A stretch of DNA of 64,000 nt from Actinoplanes derwentensis (GTDB taxonomy: Bacteria; Actinomycetota; Actinomycetes; Mycobacteriales; Micromonosporaceae). The notes below the pieces were generated by a model that saw only the letters and a list, made by a program, of their open reading frames with translations, was not told the DNA's origin and made no database searches. The translations under genes were made by a program, and so were the position numbers. The stretch spans positions 9,510,001 to 9,574,000 of the forward strand of contig NZ_LT629758.1 of the NCBI RefSeq assembly GCF_900104725.1, written 5' to 3'. Of the stretch, positions 35,208-43,539 are shown piece by piece (positions within the stretch are counted from its first letter, which is position 1; each line of letters begins with the position of its first letter).

Positions 35208-35921
35208 TCACTCCATCGAGCGCCACTCCTCTTTCAAAGCGTTCACGGCTTTCGTCCGTGACGGCTTCCCCTCGGGATCGACCACGATCGAGATCACGCT
35301 CTTCGTCGGGCTGGTCCGCCAGCAGATCAGCAGGTTGTCCTTTTTCTCCGGTTGGGAGTCGGCGCTGAACCTGACGGTCTGAGAGCAGGGCACATCGCGG
35401 TACTTCTTGATCCCCCCACTGACCCAGGCGAGTTCGCGCTGTCCGGTGAGGTCCTCCCGGGCGGTGACCATCCGTACGATGCCGCCGCTGTTCAGAGAAC
35501 CCTCGGTGATCGCTTTCACCGAATCGGCGGTGGCGGTGGTGGAGGGCTGCAGTGGGCGCTTGAGGTCCACTCCGTCGTCGGCCATCTTCTTTCGCGCATC
35601 GAGAATCTCCTTGATCACCTCACTGGAGAGAGGCGACGGGGCGGCCTCGACGGTCTGTTCCGGCGCTGCGGGCCTCATCGCGCCCGATGCGCCGCCGGGA
35701 GGTGCCGAAGCCTGCGCGGTGGTGACCGGGGCGACCACCGGGACCTGCTGCGCGGTGGTCTGGCGCGACTCATCGACGATCTCGCTGGTCACCACGTAGG
35801 CGCTGGGACCCAGTAGTGCGGCCAGCCCCGCTGTTCCCACGGCCAGCCGCCGGCGCCGGCGCTGGGACCGGGCCGGTGACTGAGGTCCTGAGGCGGGCTT
35901 GTTTTCATGTTCTCTGGTCAT
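35208..35921 (-). CDS. Membrane-anchored unknown protein, 237 aa (paralogue A)
   Basis: A basic N-terminus (Arg-Arg-Arg-Arg-Arg) leads into a single membrane segment, then an Ala/Pro/Thr-rich linker and a C-terminal domain with Ile-Cys-Trp-Arg-Thr-Ser-Pro-Thr-Lys-Ser-Val-Ile and a final Glu-Glu-Trp-Arg-Ser-Met-Glu. It is a type II-style exported domain with two cysteines. The C-terminal domain is shared with the gene at 40060-40788. The ATG at 35921 is preceded by AGGGACTTCGAG. Not a named family that I recognise. It is divergent from the first tandem subtilase. Confidence 0.72.
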   Translation of the reverse strand: MTREHENKPASGPQSPARSQRRRRRLAVGTAGLAALLGPSAYVVTSEIVDESRQTTAQQVPVVAPVTTAQASAPPGGASGAMRPAAPEQTVEAAPSPLSSEVIKEILDARKKMADDGVDLKRPLQPSTTATADSVKAITEGSLNSGGIVRMVTAREDLTGQRELAWVSGGIKKYRDVPCSQTVRFSADSQPEKKDNLLICWRTSPTKSVISIVVDPEGKPSRTKAVNALKEEWRSME

Positions 35922-36270
35922 CTCGAAGTCCCTTGGGTTCGGCTGGTGGCCCATCGAGTCAGGTAATGGACTCGAGTTTCATCGTCGCAACAGGGCTGTC
36001 GAAACGTGCTGAAACGGCCGGTAGGAAGCTGAGAATCGGTCGTGGATCGCCTGAGAACGCGGTGGTTCCGCAGCACGGCGAGATCCCCCGCTGCGGGTGG
36101 AGTCCTTTCCGTTACCCGCGTATCGGCGGCCGAGCCGAAGTTCGCCCGGCGAACCCGTCCCCGACGGCCGGCGGGGACGCCCGCTACCGAGCCGCAACCG
36201 ACGAAAGGATAAGCACCCCCCGGAACGCGCCGATGCTGGTCCCCGACTGCAAACGGGAGGGACTTCGAGG
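35922..36270. other. Divergent promoter region upstream of the tandem subtilases
   Basis: About 350 bases without a gene. It is rich in GC hairpins, for example GTCCCC...GGGGAC near 36160-36180. No known riboswitch class is matched convincingly. GGGACTTCGAG occurs just before the start codons of both divergent genes. Confidence 0.45.
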
Positions 36271-38208
36271 ATGCGGGTTCAGCTGCTCCGATATGCCGCT
36301 GGGGCGGTGGCGGGGGGTTTGCTCGCTGCCGCCGCGGGGGCTTTCGTCCTGCCTGCCGGGAACGCCGGCTGGCGGCCTGTCACCTATGGCCTCACCCAGA
36401 GCCCGGAGGAGCTTCTCCCGGCGACCGTGACCGCGGCGCAACCGGCGCGGGTCGTCAGCACCACGATCGACGCCGACGGCCGACCGGTCGTCACCGTCCA
36501 GGAGGCCACCGACAAGAGTACCGCGACCGCGCTGGTCAAGGCGGCGCAGCAGGCCGAAGGCGCGGTGAGCGTCGAGATGGACGCGCCGGTGCATGCCCTG
36601 GGCGCTCCCATCGGATCCGACCCCTACCGCTCGCAGCAGTGGGACCTGACCAAGATGCGGGTGGCCGATGCCTGGCAGAAGTCGACAGGCGCGGGGGTGA
36701 CCGTCGCGGTGATCGACACAGGAGTGGATCCCACCCACCCGGATCTCAAGGGCAAGGTTCTCAACGGGTACGACGCGATCACCAACAAGGCGGGAGCCAG
36801 CCGGGACGGCAACGGGCACGGCACCCATGTGGCGGGCACGATCGCGGCGGTGACCGGCAACGATGTCGGGGTCAGCGCGGTGGCGCCGGACACGAGGATT
36901 CTGCCGGTCAAGGTGCTGTCCGACTCCGGAAGCGGTGTCATGTCGGACACGGCCGAGGGCATCGTCTGGGCCGCCGACAACGGCGCGCAGGTGATCAACA
37001 TGTCGCTGGGCAGTACTAGCAAGGTCGCCGCGGTCAGCAACGCCATCGCCTACGCGCGAAGTAAGGGCGTCACGGTGATCGCGGCGGCCGGCAACGCCCG
37101 TCAGCAGGGAAGTCCGATCTCGTATCCGGGCGCGGACGCCGGGGTGATCGCGGTCGCCGCCACCGACTCGGCCGACAAGGTCGCCTCCTACTCCAACGCC
37201 GGTGGTTACGTCGACGTCACTGCGCCCGGCAGCGCGATCATCAGCACGTATCCGGCGGCGCTCGGTAAGGCGTACGCCTCGATGAACGGCACCTCGATGG
37301 CCTCGCCGCACGTCGCGGCAGCCGCCGCACTGCTCAAGGCCTATCAGCCGCACCTGACGCCGGACCAGATCGAACTCGTCCTGGAGAAGTCGGCCGTCGA
37401 CCTGGGCACGAAGGGCTTCGACAACGACCACGGATATGGCCGGATCGACGCGGCTGCGGCTCTGGCGGCGGTCATGCCGGTGACCACCGCCCCGACGACA
37501 CCGACCATGACCGCCCCCACGGCCAGCGTTCCGGCGACCGCTCCGACCACCAGCGGCCCGACAGAGACCCCGTCCGAGTCGCCCAGCGCGACCCCGTCCG
37601 AGTCGCCCAGCGCGACCCCGTCGGGGACGCCCAGCGCGAGCCGGACCGCGAGTCCCGCGCCGAGCGTCGCCCCCACCAGCGCCAAGCCCAAACTCAACCC
37701 GCTGATCACCTCTAATGTCACCACCCGTGAGGTGGTCTACGGCAGCAGCACGGCGACCACGTTCACGATCCGGGTCTCGGGCAGCGCCTGGGCGAAAAAG
37801 CCGGTACAGCTCTGCATCTCCGACGTTTGCACCGGGACGCAGACCACCTCGACGGGAACCGTGCTGGTGACCCGCGCCGCCACCGCCGGATACAAGGTCC
37901 AGGTGCGGTTGGCGGAGACGGACACGACACTGGCCGCGATGTCGCCGACCGCGATCTGGACGGTACGGGCGACAGTCACCGCCAGTCTGACGAGCCGAGG
38001 GGTGATGCTCGTGGTCCTTAACGGTGTGAACGGGCAGAACGTGCAGATCCAGCAGTATTCGAGCACCCGCGGATGGGAGACCATCGGCGCCTACGCGGCG
38101 GTGCAGAAGATGACGGTCTCCGGGCTACGGGCCGGGCAGAAGTACCGGGCGGTCGTGCCTGGTACCGCCACGATCCTCGGAGCCACGAGCAATACCATCT
38201 CGGGCTGA
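36271..38208 (+). CDS. Secreted subtilisin-like serine protease (S8), 645 aa
   Basis: Signal peptide, then a prodomain-like segment (~45-110), then the catalytic domain with Asp149, His186, Asn275 and Ser342 in the usual motifs. A Thr/Pro/Ser linker (~430-510) contains three near-perfect copies of an 8-residue unit (Thr-Pro-Ser-Glu-Ser-Pro-Ser-Ala), and a beta-rich C-terminal domain with a Cys pair follows. ATG at 36271 preceded by GGGAGGG. It is a tandem duplicate of the next gene, 98 bp away. Confidence 0.94.
   Translation: MRVQLLRYAAGAVAGGLLAAAAGAFVLPAGNAGWRPVTYGLTQSPEELLPATVTAAQPARVVSTTIDADGRPVVTVQEATDKSTATALVKAAQQAEGAVSVEMDAPVHALGAPIGSDPYRSQQWDLTKMRVADAWQKSTGAGVTVAVIDTGVDPTHPDLKGKVLNGYDAITNKAGASRDGNGHGTHVAGTIAAVTGNDVGVSAVAPDTRILPVKVLSDSGSGVMSDTAEGIVWAADNGAQVINMSLGSTSKVAAVSNAIAYARSKGVTVIAAAGNARQQGSPISYPGADAGVIAVAATDSADKVASYSNAGGYVDVTAPGSAIISTYPAALGKAYASMNGTSMASPHVAAAAALLKAYQPHLTPDQIELVLEKSAVDLGTKGFDNDHGYGRIDAAAALAAVMPVTTAPTTPTMTAPTASVPATAPTTSGPTETPSESPSATPSESPSATPSGTPSASRTASPAPSVAPTSAKPKLNPLITSNVTTREVVYGSSTATTFTIRVSGSAWAKKPVQLCISDVCTGTQTTSTGTVLVTRAATAGYKVQVRLAETDTTLAAMSPTAIWTVRATVTASLTSRGVMLVVLNGVNGQNVQIQQYSSTRGWETIGAYAAVQKMTVSGLRAGQKYRAVVPGTATILGATSNTISG
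37567..37638 (+). repeat. Three tandem 24-bp repeats in the protease linker
   Basis: Units at 37567, 37591 and 37615 begin ACCCCGTC and encode the Ser/Pro/Thr linker of the first tandem subtilase. The third copy has three base changes. The repeat keeps the reading frame, so it can change linker length without breaking the gene. Confidence 0.9.
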
Positions 38209-38256
38209 GAATCCACTGCTCCTGACGGACACCTGTCCGGCAACGGAAGGTGCACC

Positions 38257-38296
38257 CCTCCTCCTTGAGTCTTTGTCCTGTCGCTCAAGGGGGAGG
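38257..38296 (+). promoter_or_regulatory. Hairpin that may hide the ribosome-binding site of the second subtilase
   Basis: CCTCCTCCTTGAG pairs with CTCAAGGGGGAGG across a 14-nt loop, with one G-U pair. The right arm is the ribosome-binding site of the gene starting at 38307. Folding would sequester it, so translation could depend on temperature, a ligand or an upstream ribosome. It could also act partly as a terminator of the first subtilase gene. Confidence 0.55.
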
Positions 38297-38306
38297 AACA
38301 CAGTTG

Positions 38307-40058
38307 ATGATCCGTAAGTTCGCCGCCAGTGCCATCGCCGCGGGTGCTCTCGCCGCCGTGGGGGTGCTCGCACTTCCGGCCGGCACCACCGACTGGACGC
38401 CGGTGTCGTACGGTCTGACCGCTGCTCCCGAACAACTCGTTCCGGCGACCGTCACCGAGGCGCGGCCCGCGCGTGTGGTGACCACCACCCTGGACCGGGA
38501 CGGCCGTCCGGTCGTCACCGTCAAGAAGGCCACCGACAAGGCGGCCGCCGTCAAGCTGGTCGAGGACGCGCAGCAGGCGGACGACGCGGTCGGTGTCGAG
38601 ATGGACGCCCCGGTGTACGCGCTCGGTGTGCCGGCCGGCTCCGACCCGTACCGGGCCCAGCAGTGGGATCTCACCAAGATCCGCTCGACGGACGCCTGGC
38701 CGCGCTCGACCGGCGCCGGTGTGACCGTGGCCGTCATCGACAGCGGTGTCGACGCCGACCACCCGGACCTCAAGGGCAACGTCCTCAGCGGCTACGACGC
38801 CATCACCGACAAGGCCGGGCCGACCACCGACGGGCACGGCCACGGCACCCACGTGGCCGGCACGATCGCGGCCGTCACCGGCAACGGCGTGGGCGTCTCC
38901 GGTGTCGCGCCGGACGTCAAGATCCTGCCGGTCAAGGTGCTGTCCGACGCGGGCAGCGGCAACATGTCCGACACCGCCGAGGGCATCGTCTGGGCCGCCG
39001 ACAACGGCGCGCAGGTGATCAACATGTCGCTGGGCGGCACCACCAAGGTCACCGCGGTCAGCAACGCCATCAAGTACGCCCGGAGCAAGGGTGTCACGGT
39101 CATCGCCGCGGCCGGAAACAGCCGCCGCGACGGCAGCCCGACCGCGTACCCGGCCGCTGACGCCGGTGTGATCGCGGTCGCCGCGACCGACTCGGCGGAC
39201 CAGGTCGGGGTGTACTCGAACGCCGGGACCTACGTCGACGTGGCCGCTCCCGGCAGCGGCATCGTCAGCACGTACCCGTCCGCGAAGGGCTCCTACAAGT
39301 CGATGAGCGGCACCTCGATGGCGGCGCCGCACGTGGCCGCCGTCGCCGCGCTGCTCAAGAGCTTCGACGCCGCGCTGACGCCGGACCAGATCGAGGCCGC
39401 GCTGAAGAAGTCGGCCGTCGACCTGGGCCCGAAGGGTGCCGACACCGACTTCGGCAGCGGCCGGATCGACGCGGTCGCCGCGCTGGAGGCCGTCACCAAG
39501 GCTCCCGCCACGGTCCCGCCGACAACAGCGCCGTCCAAGATCAAGCCGGAGATCACCGCGAACGTAACCACGGCCGACGTCGTCTACGGGACGTCCACCA
39601 CCACCAGGTTCACCGTCAAGGTCAACGGGCAGGCGTGGGCCGGCAAGCCGGTCGAGCTGTGCGTGACCGAGACCGACGCCGACGCTCAGTGCACCCGCAC
39701 CTACACCGGCCCCAACGGGATGGCGCAGGTGACCCGGGCCGCGAACGCGTCCTACCAGGTGGTCCTCAAAGCCGAGGGTGTCACGTCGGCGCCGGTCAGC
39801 TACCGGGTGAAGGCCGTCGTCACCATGTTCAAGTCCGGCGAGCGGGAACTCACCCTCACCGTGACCGGCGCGACCGGGCAGGACATCGAGATCCAGCAGG
39901 GTGCCGGTACCGACTGGGCGACCGTGGCCACCTGGACCGTGCCGGCCTCGCCCGCCCGGATCACCGTCAACGGTGTCACGCCCGGCCAGAGCTACCGCGT
40001 GGTGGTTCCGGACAGCCCGGCCGTGGCCGGAGTGACCACCGCACCGATCGTGGCCTGA
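38307..40058 (+). CDS. Secreted subtilisin-like serine protease (S8), 583 aa
   Basis: Tandem paralogue of the preceding gene. Signal peptide, prodomain-like segment, catalytic Asp145, His182, Asn271 and Ser337 in complete motifs, a short Pro/Thr linker, and a C-terminal domain with a Cys pair and the closing Tyr-Arg-Val-Val-Val-Pro. ATG at 38307 with GGGGGAGG upstream. The variable linker is much shorter than in its neighbour. Probably secreted and self-processed like other S8 enzymes. Confidence 0.94.
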   Translation: MIRKFAASAIAAGALAAVGVLALPAGTTDWTPVSYGLTAAPEQLVPATVTEARPARVVTTTLDRDGRPVVTVKKATDKAAAVKLVEDAQQADDAVGVEMDAPVYALGVPAGSDPYRAQQWDLTKIRSTDAWPRSTGAGVTVAVIDSGVDADHPDLKGNVLSGYDAITDKAGPTTDGHGHGTHVAGTIAAVTGNGVGVSGVAPDVKILPVKVLSDAGSGNMSDTAEGIVWAADNGAQVINMSLGGTTKVTAVSNAIKYARSKGVTVIAAAGNSRRDGSPTAYPAADAGVIAVAATDSADQVGVYSNAGTYVDVAAPGSGIVSTYPSAKGSYKSMSGTSMAAPHVAAVAALLKSFDAALTPDQIEAALKKSAVDLGPKGADTDFGSGRIDAVAALEAVTKAPATVPPTTAPSKIKPEITANVTTADVVYGTSTTTRFTVKVNGQAWAGKPVELCVTETDADAQCTRTYTGPNGMAQVTRAANASYQVVLKAEGVTSAPVSYRVKAVVTMFKSGERELTLTVTGATGQDIEIQQGAGTDWATVATWTVPASPARITVNGVTPGQSYRVVVPDSPAVAGVTTAPIVA

Positions 40059-40059
40059 C

Positions 40060-40788
40060 CTACTCCATCGCCTGCCACTCGCGGCTGAGCACCGAGATGC
40101 TCGACGCGGTGTCGGTGTTCTGTCCGATCGTGATCACGCTGCGGCTCGCCGAGGTCCGCCAGCACACCAGGATTCCCGGATCCCCGGCCGGTATGCCGGT
40201 CCCGAACCGGATCTCGGTCGTGCAGCGGATCCCGCGCCCGACGGCGTGGCCCACGTCCCGGGAGAGCAGAGTCTGACGCTCGCTGGTCAGATCCCGCCGG
40301 GCGCTGAGGATCCGGATCGTCCCGGATCCCAGCGCCTCGGTCCGTTCCCCGATCGGCTGATCGTCGAGGTCCGGCTCCGGGTACAACGGCTCGGCGGCGG
40401 CGACTCCGCCGGTGGACAGGCCGTCACCGGGGTCCGGATAGCCCGGTTCGAGACTCGCCGGGGGAGGCGGTGGCATCGGGCTGATCTGCACCGGCACGGC
40501 CTGCCGGGTGGTCTTGGGGGTACGGGTGGGCGAGGCCATCGGGGCAGCGGTGGTGGGTTCCGTGGTCACCGGCGGTGTCATCGGCGCCAGCGCGGCGGGT
40601 TCGGGCAGGCCTGGTTGCTGCTCGTTCATCAACTGCGTCACCAGGAACCCGGCACCGGCCAGCAGCGCCGCCGCTCCGGCCACCGCCACGATCGCCTGCT
40701 TGCGCCGCCGGGCCGAACGCTGCGGAGCCAGGGCCGCCGAGGAGACGTACAGGCCGCTGCCTGGGTCCGGCTGTCCGTCGTAGGTCAT
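40060..40788 (-). CDS. Membrane-anchored unknown protein, 242 aa (paralogue B)
   Basis: Same layout as the gene at 35208-35921: basic N-terminus, one membrane segment, long Pro/Thr linker, and a C-terminal domain with Val-Cys-Trp-Arg-Thr-Ser-Ala-Ser-Arg-Ser-Val-Ile and final Glu-Trp-Gln-Ala-Met-Glu. The ATG at 40788 follows GGACGGTGAG. It converges on the second subtilase with a 1-bp gap. The two paralogues bracket the tandem proteases, which suggests a functional link such as substrate, inhibitor or assembly partner. Inference only. Confidence 0.72.
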   Translation of the reverse strand: MTYDGQPDPGSGLYVSSAALAPQRSARRRKQAIVAVAGAAALLAGAGFLVTQLMNEQQPGLPEPAALAPMTPPVTTEPTTAAPMASPTRTPKTTRQAVPVQISPMPPPPPASLEPGYPDPGDGLSTGGVAAAEPLYPEPDLDDQPIGERTEALGSGTIRILSARRDLTSERQTLLSRDVGHAVGRGIRCTTEIRFGTGIPAGDPGILVCWRTSASRSVITIGQNTDTASSISVLSREWQAME

Positions 40789-41050
40789 CTCACCGTCCTC
40801 GGTCGTGGGCCCGCCATCAGCCTCATGCTCCCAAAGACCGGTACATATCGGGCGAGAATCGAGCCATCTCCCCGAGCCCGCGATTTCCGGCCGGCGCGAC
40901 CCACCGTGACCGCACCGAAACGATGAGTGCCGATGCCCCTGATGGGCGTCACCCGGACAAGCGAGCAGGCCGCGCAGGCTGTTGACCGCCGGGCGGCGCA
41001 CGCGCAATGTGTGGGAAACGGAGGGCCTTTTCAGAAGGAGCGGCTACCAG

Positions 41051-41260
41051 GTGGAGCACAACCCCGACCGGCCGTCCTGGAGATGCGGAGTCTGCGGCCT
41101 GCCCTGGCCGTGCGACCCGGCTCGTGAACACCTCGCCCGGGGCCGCAACCGCGTCGACCTGGCCGTCCTGATGTGGGACCACCTCGAGGAGGCCGCCCGG
41201 GACATGCCCCAGGCGCCCGCCTCGGATCTCTTCGACCGCTTCCTCCGCTGGACCTCCTGA
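41051..41260 (+). CDS. Small Cys-pair protein, 69 aa
   Basis: Pattern Pro-Ser-Trp-Arg-Cys-Gly-Val-Cys-Gly-Leu-Pro-Trp-Pro-Cys-Asp-Pro-Ala-Arg is a recognisable small actinobacterial family with a putative metal-binding CxxC...C. The GTG at 41051 is chosen since AGAAGGAG lies 10 bp upstream; TTG at 40982 or GTG at 41009 would extend it to 92 or 83 residues. Function unknown. Confidence 0.65.
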   Translation: MEHNPDRPSWRCGVCGLPWPCDPAREHLARGRNRVDLAVLMWDHLEEAARDMPQAPASDLFDRFLRWTS

Positions 41261-41263
41261 GAT

Positions 41264-42025
41264 CTACCGGATGCCGGCTACCGCCGCGTCCGGGCCGCCG
41301 CGCCACAGGACGCCCGCCTCGCGGAAACCGGCCTGGCGCAGCATCTCGACGTGCCACGTCACCGGCGGGTTCCACTCCTGGTGGTGCCGGTTCGCCGGGT
41401 AGACCAACGCCCGCTGCGCCGCCTTCGGGGCCAGCTGCTCGTCGGCGGCGGCCCGGTCCCACCACTGAGGCCAGGACGTGGCCGCGCCCGCCGCGTACCG
41501 GGCGTCCCGCTCCGCCGCGCGGTGATCACGCAGCTTCTCGGACAACTCCGGCAGGTCCTCGTCCTCCATGTGGTCGGCGTTCGCGAAGACACCGCCCGGG
41601 CGCAGCACCTCCCGGATCTCCGCGTAGAGCGCGCTGATCCGGTCGGCCGGCAGCCAGTGCAGCGCGGTCGCGGTCAGCACCGCGTCGAACGGTTCAGCCG
41701 GCAGCTTCGCCCGCCAGCCACTGTCACTCAGGTCGGCGTCGATCACCGAACCGCGATCTCGCAGCGAGGACCCGGCGATCGCCATCAGCACCGGGTCCTG
41801 GTCCAGGACGGTGACCCGGGCCCGCGGGAACCGGGCCAGCAGCCGCAACGAGATGCTGCCGGTGCCGCCGGCCAGGTCGAGCAGCCGGGGTGCGTCACCC
41901 TCGGTGACGGCGGCCACCGCGTCGAGCATCGCGGCGAACCGCTCCTCCCGGTCCGGCATGAACGCCTGCTGTTGCCGGTCCCAGCTCTCCTGCCACACGA
42001 CGGGATTCTTCAAGTAAGCACTCAT
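41264..42025 (-). CDS. Class I SAM-dependent methyltransferase, 253 aa
   Basis: SAM-binding motif I is Leu-Leu-Asp-Leu-Ala-Gly-Gly-Thr-Gly-Ser, with Val-Leu-Asp-Gln-Asp for motif II and Leu-Arg-Pro-Gly-Gly-Val-Phe after strand 5. The ATG at 42025 is preferred over longer starts that run into low-complexity translation. The 3' end is 3 bp from the convergent small gene. Substrate unknown. Confidence 0.88.
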   Translation of the reverse strand: MSAYLKNPVVWQESWDRQQQAFMPDREERFAAMLDAVAAVTEGDAPRLLDLAGGTGSISLRLLARFPRARVTVLDQDPVLMAIAGSSLRDRGSVIDADLSDSGWRAKLPAEPFDAVLTATALHWLPADRISALYAEIREVLRPGGVFANADHMEDEDLPELSEKLRDHRAAERDARYAAGAATSWPQWWDRAAADEQLAPKAAQRALVYPANRHHQEWNPPVTWHVEMLRQAGFREAGVLWRGGPDAAVAGIR

Positions 42026-42133
42026 GCTCAATACGGTAGTTACATCCGCGGACTGCGCAAGCCCTTCCCGGAAAGGCCCGGACACGCCCCGGCTTCCGGG
42101 CCTTTCCCGCCACGCACCCGGCACACTGGAAGC

Positions 42134-42778
42134 ATGCGGGTGATCGTTTTCGGGGCGTCGGGCATGGTGGGTCAGGGAGTGCTGCGGGAGTGTCTACTCG
42201 CGCCGGACGTGACGGAAGTGCTGGTGGTGACCCGTTCGGCGACCGGCATCCACCACCGGCGGCTGCGTGAGGTGACACTCGCCGACTTCGCCGATCTCAC
42301 TGGAATCGAGGGCGAGCTGTCCGGTTGGGACGCCTGTTTCTACTGCCTGGGCGTCTCATCGGTGGGGATGGACGAGGCCGCTTACACCCGGATCTCCTAC
42401 GACTTCCCGATGGCCGCCGCCCACGCGCTGGCCCCGCGCAACCCGGATCTCACCTTCGTCTACGTCTCCGGCGAGGGCACCGACGCGAACAGCCGGCTGA
42501 TGTGGGCGAAGGTCAAAGCCCGAACGGAGCGGGAGATCCTGGAGCTGTTCCGCAACGGGTTCGCCTTCCGGCCCGGATTCATCCAGCCCACGCACGGCGT
42601 CCGGTCGAAGACCCGGTGGTACAACGCCGCTTACACGGTCACCGCCCCGCTGATCCCGCTGGTCCGCCGGATCGCGCCACGCTACGTCATCACCACTGCC
42701 GAGATCGGCCGGGCCATGCTGCGGGCGGCCCGCGGCGGTTACCCGCAGCGGATCGTGACGACGGCCGACATGCACTGA
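42134..42778 (+). CDS. NAD(P)-binding Rossmann-fold protein, epimerase-like, 214 aa
   Basis: The N-terminal Val-Phe-Gly-Ala-Ser-Gly-Met-Val-Gly-Gln-Gly is a short-chain/epimerase-type dinucleotide motif, with Tyr-Val-Ser-Gly-Glu-Gly and Trp-Ala-Lys-Val-Lys-Ala around the usual catalytic position. It is one of the small NmrA/HTATIP2-like proteins. ATG at 42134. It ends at the edge of a decayed transporter gene on the opposite strand. Confidence 0.85.
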   Translation: MRVIVFGASGMVGQGVLRECLLAPDVTEVLVVTRSATGIHHRRLREVTLADFADLTGIEGELSGWDACFYCLGVSSVGMDEAAYTRISYDFPMAAAHALAPRNPDLTFVYVSGEGTDANSRLMWAKVKARTEREILELFRNGFAFRPGFIQPTHGVRSKTRWYNAAYTVTAPLIPLVRRIAPRYVITTAEIGRAMLRAARGGYPQRIVTTADMH

Positions 42779-43107
42779 CTGTCCCCACACGACCGCGCCG
42801 AAGGCGAGCAGCATGCCCGCCGGCTGCACCGGCGTCAGCGCCTGACCCAGCGCGGCCCAGCCGATCAGGGTTGCCGTCAGCGGGGCGAACAGGTTGAGCA
42901 GCGACACCCGGGCGGCCGGCAGCAACTCCAGGCCACGGAACCAGATCGTGTAGGCGAGAGCGGTGCCGATCAGTGACAGGTAGGCGTACCCGCCGAGGTT
43001 TGTCACTGACAGTGTGTCGGGCAGGCCCTCCGCCAGGAGGGTGACCGGGACCAGCAGCACCCCGAGCCCCGCCACCAGGAGTGGCTGAATCGCCCCGAGC
43101 ACACGCC
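42774..43107 (-). pseudogene. C-terminal remnant of an EamA/DMT-family transporter
   Basis: Roughly 110 residues match the second half of an EamA transporter, with Gly-Thr-Ala-Leu-Ala-Tyr-Thr-Ile-Trp-Phe-Arg-Gly-Leu and Pro-Leu-Thr-Ala-Thr-Leu-Ile-Gly-Trp typical of its last four or five membrane segments. The N-terminal half is absent, and no native stop is present where the protein should end; the frame runs into the antisense of the neighbouring gene. It abuts a truncated ATPase head-to-head. A deletion scar is likely. Confidence 0.75.
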
Positions 43108-43539
43108 GACGACGAGTCACTGGGCACCCTGGTGTGGTTCGGCCTGGCCGGTCCGGTCCTCACGGCTATCGCCGACGGCACCGTCCTGCTCGCCGACGAA
43201 CTGGACACCAGCCTGCACCCGGCCCTGGTCGCCGAGTTGGTCCGGCTGTTCCAGGACCCGGCGACCAACCCGCGCCGCGCCCAGCTGATCTTCAATTCGC
43301 ACGACGCCGCCCTGCTCGGCGACCCGGGCGGCGGTTCTCCACTGGGCCGGGACCAGGTGTGGTTCGCCGAGAAACGAGACGACGGCGGCTCACGCCTCCA
43401 CGGACTGTCCGATCTGGCCCCGCGCAAGGAGGAAGCGATCAGCCGCCGCTACTCGGCAGGCCGCTACGGCGCCGTCCCCATCCTCTCGCGCCAACAGTTC
43501 GCCGCCGCCGTCCGCCCGGCGGCTCGGGGCTCTATCTAG
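43081..43539 (+). pseudogene. C-terminal fragment of an AAA (AAA_15/21-type) ATPase
   Basis: Contains the signature-like Asp-Glu-Ser-Leu-Gly-Thr, Walker B Leu-Leu-Ala-Asp-Glu-Leu-Asp-Thr-Ser-Leu-His-Pro and the H-loop Phe-Asn-Ser-His-Asp, which belong to the C-terminal half of OLD/abortive-infection-type ATPases. The Walker A half is missing. Homology begins only about 25 bp into the open frame, next to the truncated transporter. A frame is open but function is unlikely. Confidence 0.75.

Noticed and set aside
35922..36270. A riboswitch such as a c-di-AMP (ydaO) or c-di-GMP element upstream of the subtilases
   Set aside because: The GC-rich hairpins are suggestive, but the conserved core motifs of these classes could not be found in the right order.
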